Shown in pieces: positions 37,623 through 46,879 of a stretch of 64,000 nt of DNA. The position numbers and the translations under genes were made by a program. Every line of letters starts with the position of its first letter. Position 1 is the stretch's first letter. Under the pieces are notes generated by a model. It was not told where the DNA came from, searched no databases, and was given only the letters and a program-made list of their open reading frames with translations. This DNA is from CAUPWF01 sp963515125. Its GTDB lineage: Bacteria > Bacillota > Clostridia > Lachnospirales > Lachnospiraceae. The DNA is taken from NCBI GenBank assembly GCA_052116865.1, contig JBQKKG010000013.1, positions 17,037 through 81,036 of the forward strand. Direction: 5' to 3'.

Positions 37623-38759
37623 ATGAAAAAGAAGTTTGTTGCGCTAATGGTTAGTGCATGTACTGTATTAGCTTTGGCTGGTTGCGGAAGCAAAGAAATT
37701 TCCAATGATAATATCAAAATTTCACAATATAAAGGTGTTGAAGTGGATAAGGTGGAAGTTGCAAAGGTAACGGACGAAGAAGTAGAAAGTTCGATTCAAT
37801 CTACATTAGAGGCAAATAAGATATCTACAGAAGTAACAGATCGAGCAATTCAAGATGGTGATGTTGTAACCATGGATTACGTTGGTAAAAAGGATGGCGT
37901 AGAATTTGATGGAGGTTCAGCAACAGATTTCTCATTGACGATAGGATCTGGACAGTTTATTGATGGATTTGAAACTGGTCTGGTTGGTCATACAGCAGGC
38001 GAAGTGATTGATTTACCACTGAAATTCCCAACAGAGTATCAAAACGCGGAATTGGCAGGAGCTGATGTGGTATTTACAATTACGATAAAATCTCTAGCAG
38101 TAGAGACACTTCCAGAATTAAATGATGAATTTGTAAAATCAGTTTCTAAAAAATCAAAGACAGTAGATGAATATAAAAAAGAAGTAAAAGAACAATTAAA
38201 GAAAACGAATCAGGAGACTGCAGATTCTACATTAGAAGAAGAAGCTTGGGCAGCAGTTATTGAGAATACAGAAGTAAAGAAATTGCCAGAAGATCAAGTG
38301 AAAAAAGTCACAGAACAATTAAAAGAGCAATATCAGGAAATGGCAAAATATTATCAGATGGAATTTACAGAATTCCTACAAAGTTACATGGGCATGACGG
38401 AAGATGATTTTACAGAGCAATCCAAAACAGCAGCAGAATCTTCTGTAAAACAACAATTAATCATAAATCTGATTGCAGAAAAAGAAAAGCTTACTCCATC
38501 GGAAAAAGAGTTGAAAAAAGCATATGAACAAATGGCAGAAGATTATGGCTTTGCAGATGTAGATAAAATGAAAGAGGCTGCAAAAGAGGAAGATCTTGAG
38601 AAGATGGTACTTCAAGATCGTGTGAAAAAATATTTGGTTGAAAATTGTAAACAAGTAGAACCAAAAAAAGATGATGCGGCAACTACTGATAGTAAAACCA
38701 AGGAAACAAAAGATACAAAAGATACAAAGGATACAAAGGATAGCAGTGATTCAGAATAA
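37623..38759 (+). CDS. Trigger-factor-like FKBP lipoprotein
   Basis: An exported 378-aa relative of trigger factor. The signal peptide ends in a lipobox (TVLALAGC, Cys about residue 21), followed by a short part of the ribosome-binding-type domain, an FKBP prolyl isomerase domain (about 75-165; GDVVTMDYVGKKDGVEFDGG, FIDGFETGLVGHTAGEV) and the helical C-terminal chaperone domain (about 170-345). It ends in a charged tail with four 9-bp tandem repeats (38706-38741, acaaa[a/g]gat) encoding TKD units. Anchored outside the membrane it may fold secreted proteins, like PrsA. RBS AGAGG. Confidence 0.88.
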   Translation: MKKKFVALMVSACTVLALAGCGSKEISNDNIKISQYKGVEVDKVEVAKVTDEEVESSIQSTLEANKISTEVTDRAIQDGDVVTMDYVGKKDGVEFDGGSATDFSLTIGSGQFIDGFETGLVGHTAGEVIDLPLKFPTEYQNAELAGADVVFTITIKSLAVETLPELNDEFVKSVSKKSKTVDEYKKEVKEQLKKTNQETADSTLEEEAWAAVIENTEVKKLPEDQVKKVTEQLKEQYQEMAKYYQMEFTEFLQSYMGMTEDDFTEQSKTAAESSVKQQLIINLIAEKEKLTPSEKELKKAYEQMAEDYGFADVDKMKEAAKEEDLEKMVLQDRVKKYLVENCKQVEPKKDDAATTDSKTKETKDTKDTKDTKDSSDSE

Positions 38760-38766
38760 TAGACAG

Positions 38767-38811
38767 AAATAGTGGTACGGCAATGCTAGATACATTGCCG
38801 TACCACTATTT
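38767..38811. terminator. Bidirectional intrinsic terminator
   Basis: 19-bp perfect stem (38767-38785 with 38793-38811), 7-nt loop, then TTTG; separates the convergent lipoprotein and DUF5107 genes. Confidence 0.85.
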
Positions 38812-38823
38812 TGTTATCTGAAA

Positions 38824-40812
38824 TTATAACATACGAAGATCTAAGTGCGGTGGAAGTTCTGTTTTTGCAATTCCTTTTTTGTCTGCGTACTGGAACCAAA
38901 TTTCTGCCAATTTCGTCTCACCTTCCCGAATCAATGCATATTCTCTTAAGAAGGCTTCTTCTAAGAATTCAAATTGGTCCAATTCTATGGCAGCCTCGCA
39001 GGTTAGAATAATCAGGCGTTCTGCGTGTTGTAACTGCTCAGGTAATTGATAAAAATAATCGTATACACGTTTCCATTGGCTTTGGGTTAAGAGGAGTTCA
39101 AAAAATTCTTCAAAGTAGGCCTGATCAAGTCCAGTGTATGAGAATAAATCAGCTTCTTCCATCAAGCGAATTGCTTCTGGTATATGATCTTCTTGCTTAC
39201 TTGCATATGCAAGGTTGCGATAAAAGATAGGAAGTGGAGTAATAGCAAGCCCCTGTTTCCAATATTCCTTTGCTACATCGTAATGACCGTTTTCATAGTA
39301 AATAACGCCAAGCAACAGTAAGGTCTTGAGATGCGTCGGATGTAACTCTAAGTATTGTATCAAATATGGCACAAAGTTTAGATCTGTCATCCAAGAACTA
39401 GGAAATGTGAGTGCTGTTAGTTCTGGCAATTCTTCGTGCTGTAATAATGCAAGCCAATCATATTGCTCTTCACGTAGTGTCTCTAATGGAAAAAAACACT
39501 GGCATGGTAACAGCTGAGATCCTTCGTAGCTTCTACGCATGTTCTCAAGAGTACCAAAGCCATGACCTAAATGTAATAATTGTGTACAAGGTAGGATACT
39601 TAACTGGTGAAAGCGAGCATCTTTTTCTAGTACATCTGATTCTGGTAACACGTGATTCACAGCAGTTCTCACAATTGCATGTGATACATCATAGGACTCA
39701 TAGTTGGCATCACCGGGTGCTAAATGAAGAGAACCAAATGCCTGGGTAAAGGAAATGGTACTATTAGGAGCCATATCCATACCGTGAAGTTGTGTAGGAG
39801 CTAATCCTGCCTGAATCTCAAGATAATCTCCTTTCCCTGGTACGGATAAATAATCTAACCAATGACGCCCACCGGAGTGATTGCCCCAGCAAAACATCTT
39901 ACGAATGCGCAGTGGCTGTGTGGAACGTTCAAAAAAACCACTTCCATCAGTGTATGTAATAGCTTCCCATGGAGCTGCTTCTGTCTTTGGATTCTGAAAG
40001 AAATATTCGTTGGTATAGTTGGAATTCAGGGGATAAGAGGCATCTACGTCTGGCAGTGAGGGTAATTTAGGCAAAGTAGCTCGTCCAAAAGCGTGATCAC
40101 TACCATCAATCATGGATTGTGGAACAATATATAGGACCTCTTTGGTTCCAGAAAAAACACGGCAGCCAGTTTCTTCTTTTGCTGCAATATTTGTCCACCA
40201 ATACATAGGAACGGATACGGACCGATCATTTATAATCGTAACATGGGCATAAAGCTGTTTGGATGCTTTAGGCAAGTGAAAATCGATTTGCCATAATAAT
40301 CCCCGTGTACGTTCGTAATCATACATTCTTAAAAATTCATCATGATCTTCGTCTTCAATGCGGGCAAAGAAAACATCATCATTGGTAGAAAATGTGTGAC
40401 CAAGTTGTGCAATATTCCACTCAATTCCACCCGAAAACCAAGCATTGCGGATAGCAAGATTCGCTGGTTGCATTACTACATTTCGAAATAAAAGTTCTTG
40501 TTTTGTCTTTTGGTCGCGTAAGGAATATAGTCTTCCGCCATATTCAGGTAAAAATTCGGCTCTTAAATGCTCATTCTCTAACACAATAGACTTTAGCTGG
40601 ATCGTTTCTTTTTGTCTTGTGTAACGGTCCTGCATGGTATACGGAAGTATACGAAAGCCGGATTCATAACCCAGATACTCTAAGTCTTCGGTTTGAAGTG
40701 TTCCATCGTTACCGGGGGATTTGTTCTTATTTCTATCCCGGAATAAAGGGAGGGGATTTTCCCCCTGTAATTTAGTTCCTTGCAATGTTAAAAATCCTGT
40801 TGTAATTGACAT
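38824..40812 (-). CDS. DUF5107 protein with tetratricopeptide-like region
   Basis: A 662-aa cytoplasmic protein. The N-terminal two thirds match the DUF5107 pattern, which has a galactose-mutarotase-like beta-sandwich fold (LRAEFLPEYGGRLYSLRDQKTKQELLFRN, NAWFSGGIEWNIAQLGHTFSTND, MYWWTNIAAKEE). The C-terminal third contains TPR-like helix pairs (TLLLLGVIYYENGHYDVAKEYWKQGL and following). Related proteins are found with carbohydrate-use genes, so a role in sugar or glycan metabolism is likely but unproven. AGGAGG precedes the ATG. Single-gene unit, divergent to the Bce-type regulator. Confidence 0.8.
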   Translation of the reverse strand: MSITTGFLTLQGTKLQGENPLPLFRDRNKNKSPGNDGTLQTEDLEYLGYESGFRILPYTMQDRYTRQKETIQLKSIVLENEHLRAEFLPEYGGRLYSLRDQKTKQELLFRNVVMQPANLAIRNAWFSGGIEWNIAQLGHTFSTNDDVFFARIEDEDHDEFLRMYDYERTRGLLWQIDFHLPKASKQLYAHVTIINDRSVSVPMYWWTNIAAKEETGCRVFSGTKEVLYIVPQSMIDGSDHAFGRATLPKLPSLPDVDASYPLNSNYTNEYFFQNPKTEAAPWEAITYTDGSGFFERSTQPLRIRKMFCWGNHSGGRHWLDYLSVPGKGDYLEIQAGLAPTQLHGMDMAPNSTISFTQAFGSLHLAPGDANYESYDVSHAIVRTAVNHVLPESDVLEKDARFHQLSILPCTQLLHLGHGFGTLENMRRSYEGSQLLPCQCFFPLETLREEQYDWLALLQHEELPELTALTFPSSWMTDLNFVPYLIQYLELHPTHLKTLLLLGVIYYENGHYDVAKEYWKQGLAITPLPIFYRNLAYASKQEDHIPEAIRLMEEADLFSYTGLDQAYFEEFFELLLTQSQWKRVYDYFYQLPEQLQHAERLIILTCEAAIELDQFEFLEEAFLREYALIREGETKLAEIWFQYADKKGIAKTELPPHLDLRML

Positions 40813-40899
40813 TATGGAACCTCCTTTGATATGTGTGTATTATTTCTTTGATTATACAACAAATTATATTATAATAAAACAATAGAAAGAGGTGAAATT

Positions 40900-41562
40900 G
40901 TGAAAATTGTAATTGTAGAAGATAATATTAAAATTCGAGAAGAGTTAAGAGAATTTTTGGAAAAATATAATTATGAAGTTTATATCGTGACAGATTTTCA
41001 GAACACAATAGATGAAGTGTTAAACCAGCAAGCGCAATTGGTATTGCTTGATGTGAATCTTCCCATCTACGACGGATATTATATTTGTAAAGAGTTGCGA
41101 AGCAAAAGCACGATTCCTATTATCATGGTGACCAGTCGAAATAGTGAAATCGATGAACTAATGAGTATGAACTTAGGAGCTGATGATTATATTACAAAGC
41201 CATACAATACGCAAATTCTGTTAGCACATATTGTGTCTGTATTGAACCGGACTTATCAGAAAATCCAATCAGAAAGTATGGAATATAAAGGACTTCGATT
41301 GGAATTGTCTAAAAGTATGGCGGTTTATCAAGGAAAGGAATTGGAACTAAGTAAAAATGAGTCAAAAATCCTATATTTATTGATGAGTCATAAGGACGTT
41401 ATTACCAAAAGGGATGATATCATGGAGGCACTGTGGCAGTCGGATGAATTTGTGGACGACAACACATTGACTGTAAATATCAATCGGTTACGGAAAAAAT
41501 TAGAAGAGATTGGGGCGAGTGAATATATAAAAACAAAACGTGGACAGGGGTATCATCTATGA
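40900..41562 (+). CDS. OmpR-family response regulator (BceR-like)
   Basis: A 220-aa regulator: receiver domain (about 1-115) with the phosphorylated Asp in LLDVNLP and Lys in YITKPYN, and a C-terminal winged helix (LELSKNESKILYLLMSH to GYHL). It overlaps the histidine kinase gene by 4 bp and precedes a Bce-type ABC transporter, so it is the BceR-like partner that turns on the transporter when peptide antibiotics are sensed. GTG start with AAGAGGTG upstream. Confidence 0.92.
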   Translation: MKIVIVEDNIKIREELREFLEKYNYEVYIVTDFQNTIDEVLNQQAQLVLLDVNLPIYDGYYICKELRSKSTIPIIMVTSRNSEIDELMSMNLGADDYITKPYNTQILLAHIVSVLNRTYQKIQSESMEYKGLRLELSKSMAVYQGKELELSKNESKILYLLMSHKDVITKRDDIMEALWQSDEFVDDNTLTVNINRLRKKLEEIGASEYIKTKRGQGYHL

Positions 41563-42575
41563 GCATAAGAAGATATATAAAAGATCATCTCATTATGGTT
41601 GTGATATTTGTTGGAGTGGCGATTTTTGCATGGTTACAGTTGGCGATTATGAGCGTACCAAATGAAGGAATCCTATTTGTTACATTATTATATATGTTTG
41701 CTTTTTTGGCTATGTCTGTTATTGATTATCTTATAAGGTATAGTTTCTATAAGGAGGTAAAAGAAAATCTGGTGGGATTGGATAAAAAATATCTGTTACC
41801 TGCAGTGATAACGGAGCCTGCTTTCTGTGAAGGGAAGGTGTTGTATGATTGTATCAAAGAAGCGGATAAATCCATGAATGACGAAGTGGTCAAATACCAA
41901 GTCTCCGCAGAAGAATATCGAGAATTTATTGAATTATGGATTCATGAAGTCAAAACACCAATAGCCTCATCTAAGTTAATTATTGAAAATCATCCATCCG
42001 CTATCACAAAAAGTTTGGGAGAAGAGATGGATAGTATTGAACGATTTTTAGAGCAGGCCCTTTTTTATTCTAGAAGTAACAGTTTAGAGAAAGATTACAT
42101 TATTAAGAGGATTTCTTTAAAAACTATGGTGTTTTCAGTGATGCGTAAAAATGCGAAGGAGTTTATACAACAAAAAATAGCACATGAGATGCAGAATCTG
42201 GATGTGGTTGTTCAAACAGATGAAAAGTGGACGGAGTATATCATTGGACAAGTAGTGAATAATGCGATTAAATATCGGAAGAAAAATGCTTTGATTAAGT
42301 TTTACGCAGTAGAAAGAGAACAGGCGGTAAATCTAGTAATTGAAGACAATGGGATTGGTATCGCAAAAAAAGATGTCATAAAGGTGTTTGAAAAGAGTTT
42401 TACTGGTGGAATAGGGAGAAAATACACGAATGCCACAGGGTTAGGTCTGTATTTATCAAAAAAACTATGTAATAAAATGGGGATGTCAATCACTTTGGAG
42501 TCGGAAGAAGGTATTGGGACGAAAGTCACGATTGTATTTCCAAAGGGTGCACACGCGAATGTGACAAGAATGTAA
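41559..42575 (+). CDS. Intramembrane-sensing histidine kinase (BceS-like)
   Basis: A 338-aa kinase with two closely spaced N-terminal helices (LIMVVIFVGVAIFAWLQLAIM and ILFVTLLYMFAFLAMSVIDYLI) and almost no external loop, as in BceS-type kinases that read the state of their ABC transporter instead of a ligand. The phosphorylated His is in WIHEVKTPIA; the ATPase domain shows NNAIKY, EDNGIGI and GLGLYLSKK. It is coupled to the regulator gene by a 4-bp overlap. Confidence 0.92.
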   Translation: MSIRRYIKDHLIMVVIFVGVAIFAWLQLAIMSVPNEGILFVTLLYMFAFLAMSVIDYLIRYSFYKEVKENLVGLDKKYLLPAVITEPAFCEGKVLYDCIKEADKSMNDEVVKYQVSAEEYREFIELWIHEVKTPIASSKLIIENHPSAITKSLGEEMDSIERFLEQALFYSRSNSLEKDYIIKRISLKTMVFSVMRKNAKEFIQQKIAHEMQNLDVVVQTDEKWTEYIIGQVVNNAIKYRKKNALIKFYAVEREQAVNLVIEDNGIGIAKKDVIKVFEKSFTGGIGRKYTNATGLGLYLSKKLCNKMGMSITLESEEGIGTKVTIVFPKGAHANVTRM

Positions 42576-42658
42576 GATTATCGTAAGGTAAAGTTATGGT
42601 TAAGCAAAAAGAATGCTGATATGATGTACAAGGAAAGAACAGAAGGGAGATTATATCA

Positions 42659-43426
42659 GTGGAAAACATATTAAAAGTAGAACACATTCAAAAATACTAT
42701 GGAAATAAAGGGAATGTTGTAAAAGCAGTGGATCATATTGATTTTACAGTGGATAAGGGAGAATATATTGGAATTATGGGAGCATCCGGAAGTGGGAAAA
42801 CAACACTTCTAAATTGTATTTCTACGATTGATTCTGTTAGTGCAGGAAATATCTATATCAAAGGGAAAGACATTACAAAATTAAGCCCCAAACAACTGGC
42901 GTCTTTTCGCAGACATGAACTGGGATTTATTTTCCAAGACTTTAACTTATTAGATACATTAACAGGATATGAAAATATTGCGTTGGCTCTTACCATTAAC
43001 AAGATTCCAGCCAAAATGATTGATGAAAAGGTTCAAAAGGTTGCGAAAAAATTAATGATTCAAGAATGCCTGGAAAAATATCCTTATCAACTGTCCGGTG
43101 GAGAAAAGCAAAGGGTTGCATCTGCAAGGGCCATTATTACAAATCCATCTTTGGTATTGGCAGATGAGCCTACTGGTGCATTAGACTCTAAGTCGGCAAG
43201 GATGCTATTGGAGAGTTTTCAAACATTGAATACGGAGATGGAAGCAACCATTCTAATGGTAACACACGATGCTTTTACTGCGAGTTATTGTCAAAGGATT
43301 CTATTTATTAAAGATGGTAAGATATTCAATGAATTAATCAGAGGAGAAGATTCCAGAAAAGAATTCTTCAATAGAATTATTGAAGTTGTAACTCTATTGG
43401 GAGGTGACAACGACAATGTTCTTTAA
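42659..43426 (+). CDS. BceA-type ABC transporter ATPase
   Basis: ATP-binding subunit of 255 aa. Walker A GASGSGKTT, Q-loop in IFQDFNLLDTLTG, signature LSGGEKQRVASARAI, Walker B LVLADEPTGALD and the switch His in MVTHDA are all present. The protein belongs to the MacB/LolD-like group that works by mechanotransmission with a BceB permease. GTG start at 42659, with AAGGGAG ten bases upstream. It overlaps the permease gene by 11 bp. Confidence 0.93.
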   Translation: MENILKVEHIQKYYGNKGNVVKAVDHIDFTVDKGEYIGIMGASGSGKTTLLNCISTIDSVSAGNIYIKGKDITKLSPKQLASFRRHELGFIFQDFNLLDTLTGYENIALALTINKIPAKMIDEKVQKVAKKLMIQECLEKYPYQLSGGEKQRVASARAIITNPSLVLADEPTGALDSKSARMLLESFQTLNTEMEATILMVTHDAFTASYCQRILFIKDGKIFNELIRGEDSRKEFFNRIIEVVTLLGGDNDNVL

Positions 43427-45437
43427 TTTAGCAGTTCAAAATGTAAAGAAAAGCATGAAGGATTATTTGATCTATTTTCTAACGCTGACTTTTGGTGTTT
43501 GTTTATTCTATGTATTTAATTCCATGGAAGGGCAACAGGCTGTATTGGCGTTGTCTGAGGATCAACGGGAGATTCTAAAATTAACATCCAGCGTTATTGA
43601 AGTACTATCTATTTTTATCTCTTTTATACTTGGATTTTTGATTATTTATGCCAATCAATTTTTAATAAAAAGACGAAAAAAAGAACTGGGTATTTATATG
43701 ACACTTGGGATGGAGAAGGGACATATTTCTAGAATACTGATATCGGAGACGATGGTAATTGGACTCGTTTCATTAGGCGTAGGCTTATTAATTGGAGTAT
43801 TTGCAGCGCAGGGAATGGCACTTTTAAGTGCAAAGCTTTTTGTAGTGAAAATGAAAGAGTTTGTATTTGTATTTTCTGGGAAGGCAATGCTTCGCACTAT
43901 CTTGTATTTTGGGATTATCTATATTGTAGTTATCCTCTTTAATACCGTTGCAGTTTCTAGGTTTAAATTAATAGATTTGTTAACAGCAGCTAAGAAAAAC
44001 GAACAATTAAAAGTAAAAAGTCTACGTGTATCAGTGACACTTTTTGTTCTGTCTGCTATTAGTTTAGGTGTTGCATATTATCTCATTATTAAAAATGGAA
44101 TGGCATCACCTACTCCGGGATTCTATGCTTCCATTGTATTGGGAATTATTGGTACTTTTTTGTTCTTTTTATCATTGTCTGGATTTTTACTTCGCGTGAT
44201 AAAAGCAAATAAAAAAGTATATTTTAAAGGATTAAATATGTTTGTGTTACGTCAGGTAAATGCAAGAATTACTACAACATTTATCTCTATGACATTTATC
44301 TGTTTGATGCTTTTGGTCACCATCGGCGTCCTTTCTACTGGTGCAGGGTTTGCAAATACACTTGGGACACAATTAAAAATTGCTACACCATATGATATGA
44401 CGCTTACTGCTTACCCAGAGGGTGATATGGATGCCGAACTTACACCAAGGGACATGGCCAAGCAAATGCAGGCGGATGGTGTATGGGATGCAGAACGTAC
44501 AAAAGAATATAGTGAAGTCTCGGTATACACAATTTCTGATGTTACATTTAAACATATTATGATTCACACGAATAAGCAAGGATTGTTACCAGAGAAGACT
44601 CTAGAGCGTGTCAAGAAAATTCCACTTCCAATGATTACAATTTCTGAATATAATCAAGCAATGGAAATGGCTGGGAAAGAACCAATAGCACTTAAAGATA
44701 ATGAAGTAGCACTTAATGCTAATTATTATGATTTGCAAGAGGCATACAAAAAATTAGTGGGAGATCAGGATGAGACCATTAGTATCCAAGGAAAAACATA
44801 TCACTATTATGGGAAATTATTAGGAGATTCTTATTATACAGCACCTATGTCTATGAATACAGGAACCCTCATTGTTCCAGACACTGTAGTAAGTGGCGCC
44901 AAATTGAACAGTATGTATACGAATATTAATGTAGTGGGTCATACTGAAAAGAATCAAAAGGCGTTAGACAAGGTATATAGTAAATATGGAGAAGAGACGG
45001 GTGTATTTAGTCAATGCATGACACGTGCATTTGCATATGAACAAAATGCTGGATTGACCGTTATGTTATCATACTTAGCCGTTTATATTGGTTTTGTATT
45101 TTTGATTACATGTTCTGCAATTCTTGCGTTACAGCAATTGAGTGATAGTTCAGACAATCAGGAACGCTATAATATGCTACGGAAGATAGGAACGGATGAA
45201 AAGGATATCCATAAAGCAATCTTTATGCAAGTTGCAATTGCTTTCTTGGTGCCGTTAGCGTTAGCAATTGTACATTCCATTGTTGGTCTGAATGTTGCAA
45301 ATAAAGTCATTGCAAACTTTGGATACACCAATGCAGGTGTTGGTATTCTTGCTGCAGCGGTGGGGATTCTGGTCATATATGGAGGGTATATGTTAGCTAC
45401 TTACCAAGGATGTAAGGCTATGGTGAAGGAACGGTAA
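43416..45437 (+). CDS. BceB-type ABC transporter permease (FtsX family)
   Basis: A 673-aa permease with ten predicted helices: one at the N-terminus, groups near residues 50-240 and 270-300, a large extracellular domain (about 310-520; DMTLTAYPEGDMDAELTPRD to MTRAFAYEQNAG), and three C-terminal helices. This layout is characteristic of BceB transporters that bind bacitracin-, lantibiotic- or defensin-like peptides. The ATG at 43416 follows GGAGG; a GTG at 43404 overlaps that site. The ligand cannot be inferred. Confidence 0.92.
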   Translation: MFFNLAVQNVKKSMKDYLIYFLTLTFGVCLFYVFNSMEGQQAVLALSEDQREILKLTSSVIEVLSIFISFILGFLIIYANQFLIKRRKKELGIYMTLGMEKGHISRILISETMVIGLVSLGVGLLIGVFAAQGMALLSAKLFVVKMKEFVFVFSGKAMLRTILYFGIIYIVVILFNTVAVSRFKLIDLLTAAKKNEQLKVKSLRVSVTLFVLSAISLGVAYYLIIKNGMASPTPGFYASIVLGIIGTFLFFLSLSGFLLRVIKANKKVYFKGLNMFVLRQVNARITTTFISMTFICLMLLVTIGVLSTGAGFANTLGTQLKIATPYDMTLTAYPEGDMDAELTPRDMAKQMQADGVWDAERTKEYSEVSVYTISDVTFKHIMIHTNKQGLLPEKTLERVKKIPLPMITISEYNQAMEMAGKEPIALKDNEVALNANYYDLQEAYKKLVGDQDETISIQGKTYHYYGKLLGDSYYTAPMSMNTGTLIVPDTVVSGAKLNSMYTNINVVGHTEKNQKALDKVYSKYGEETGVFSQCMTRAFAYEQNAGLTVMLSYLAVYIGFVFLITCSAILALQQLSDSSDNQERYNMLRKIGTDEKDIHKAIFMQVAIAFLVPLALAIVHSIVGLNVANKVIANFGYTNAGVGILAAAVGILVIYGGYMLATYQGCKAMVKER

Positions 45438-45458
45438 TAAGGTTCTTAGAATGAAAAG

Positions 45459-45489
45459 AAAGGAGTGCTCCAATTGGAAGCGCTCCTTT
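45459..45489. terminator. Terminator of the Bce-type operon
   Basis: aaaggagtgct (45459-45469) pairs with agcgctccttt (45479-45489), one G-U, followed by TTAC; it overlaps the end of the convergent pilin-like gene region. Confidence 0.65.
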
Positions 45490-45491
45490 TA

Positions 45492-46328
45492 CTAGTCAAT
45501 TTTACGAATTAGGACGGAGTTTTCTTTCATTAATGCTAGAAGATACTCTTCATTGTGCACCAGTTGTTCCCAGATATGTTTTTGCTTTTCTTGTGACTGG
45601 GAATCTACAGATTTGTCTAGCTCATATTTGTGCCCATTGGTATAGCGGATATATCCACAATTGCCAGAAGTATAGGCAATCGAAGCAATTATGATTTTAT
45701 TAGGAGTAGAATTTGCTGCTACCGTTATATATGCAGAATCATATTGGTAGCGTGGGTGACTATGTATATATCCAAAGTATTCAAGTAAGGCATCAATGGC
45801 ATTTATGGATGTTCCGTTTTTTTTCACAGTTAGGAATAGATCCTTATCGTAGCTCATACTCATATCTTCTATACAATTCAAGTGCGCGACGAATTCTGGA
45901 TAGGCAATGGCTAGTTGATCCAAAGCTACCGAAGGTGTGGAAGTAGACAATTGATAATTTTTAACAAGCTCTCTCTTCTTATGTAGTTTACAATAAATAG
46001 AGAGATCAAGGTTGTCTTTTAATTTATATTCATATTGGGTGTGTGAAGAGGGGCAGTTAGAATCTTCCCCTGCAGCGGATAATATATTTTTTATAATTTC
46101 GATACAGTCCTGCCTATGGACGAATTGAGTGTGTGATACTAGTGCGCTATAATTCAGTCTATAGTCGTTGGCAAGCATATGCATATTGCGTGAACAGGCC
46201 TTTTCTCTTGCTACGTTCGTAGCATGAATGATAAGAGGGATTAGTAGACAGGCAATCAAAAAGATAATCAATAAAATAGCGCATAGTTTAAGAGGAGTGT
46301 ATCTTTTACAAGAATATTCGCGAAACAT
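45492..46328 (-). CDS. Pilin-like membrane-anchored protein, degenerate processing site
   Basis: A 278-aa exported protein of unknown function. The N-terminus KRYTPLKLCAILLIIFLIAC is laid out like a type IV pilin/pseudopilin (KGFTLIEL followed by a long hydrophobic helix), and the helix runs into AREKACSRNMHMLANDYRLNY, as in type II pseudopilins. However the Gly before the cleavage site is Arg and Glu5 is Lys, so prepilin-peptidase processing is doubtful. The rest is a Cys- and Tyr-rich extracellular domain. The ATG at 46328 has AGGAGG seven bases upstream; an earlier ATG at 46424 lacks one. No other pilus genes are nearby. Confidence 0.7.
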   Translation of the reverse strand: MFREYSCKRYTPLKLCAILLIIFLIACLLIPLIIHATNVAREKACSRNMHMLANDYRLNYSALVSHTQFVHRQDCIEIIKNILSAAGEDSNCPSSHTQYEYKLKDNLDLSIYCKLHKKRELVKNYQLSTSTPSVALDQLAIAYPEFVAHLNCIEDMSMSYDKDLFLTVKKNGTSINAIDALLEYFGYIHSHPRYQYDSAYITVAANSTPNKIIIASIAYTSGNCGYIRYTNGHKYELDKSVDSQSQEKQKHIWEQLVHNEEYLLALMKENSVLIRKID

Positions 46329-46479
46329 AGAAGGCCTCCTAAAGTAACAGTTATTGTTAATATAATACCATAGTCTAAAAGAAAAATATACTGCATAAAC
46401 TATTAAGATGCATTTTTCTGACAAAAGATGTATTTATATAGAATTGGACGAACAATTGATTGTATTATGTGAAGAATAA

Positions 46480-46532
46480 GTCATAGAAAGAAACACCCCC
46501 TGCATACATTGTAAAAACAGTGAATGCAGGGG
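46480..46532 (+). promoter_or_regulatory. Sigma-E-like promoter and palindrome before spoIIID
   Basis: GTCATAGA (46480-46487) and CATACATT (46503-46510), 15 bp apart, match the mother-cell sigma-E pattern. The -10 is inside a palindrome: cccctgcat (46497-46505) pairs with atgcagggg (46524-46532), and cattgt with acagtg inside, with an AAAA loop. The right arm contains the ribosome binding site. AAAAACAGTG (46513-46522) is also close to the SpoIIID binding consensus. Confidence 0.5.
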
Positions 46533-46539
46533 ACTTTAT

Positions 46540-46794
46540 ATGAAAGATTATATTGAAGAGAGAGCAGTGGAAATCGCATATTATATTATCGAACACCAAG
46601 CAACTGTACGCCAGACAGCAAAGGAATTTGGGGTATCCAAATCCACAATACATAAGGATGTTACAGACCGTTTGCTTCAAATTAATCCAGCGCTAGCAAT
46701 GCAAGCCAGAAAAGTGCTTGATATGAACAAATCTGAGCGACATATCCGTGGGGGGTTAGCAACAAGGGAAAAATATTTAAAACAAGCGCATTGA
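46540..46794 (+). CDS. spoIIID: Sporulation transcriptional regulator SpoIIID
   Basis: Small mother-cell DNA-binding protein (84 aa) that activates and represses sigma-E and sigma-K dependent genes. The sequence is typical throughout: IEERAVEIAYYIIEHQATVRQTAKEFGVSKSTIHKDVTDRLLQINP, with the helix-turn-helix at about residues 23-42 and the basic C-terminal DNA-contacting helix (SERHIRGGLATREKY). The ribosome binding site AGGGG lies inside a palindrome. In known spore formers the gene is transcribed by sigma-E and autoregulated, and the upstream sequence fits this. Confidence 0.95.
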   Translation: MKDYIEERAVEIAYYIIEHQATVRQTAKEFGVSKSTIHKDVTDRLLQINPALAMQARKVLDMNKSERHIRGGLATREKYLKQAH

Positions 46795-46879
46795 ACAGTT
46801 ATAAGAGTGTAAATACAATGTTACTTGTAACTCATTTCTTAACGCCGTATAATGGACGTAATGAGGAGATAAAATACAA

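Noticed and set aside
38706..38741. Four 9-bp tandem repeats at the end of the trigger-factor-like gene
   Set aside because: They code for a simple Thr-Lys-Asp tail and look like ordinary repeat slippage, not a regulatory site.
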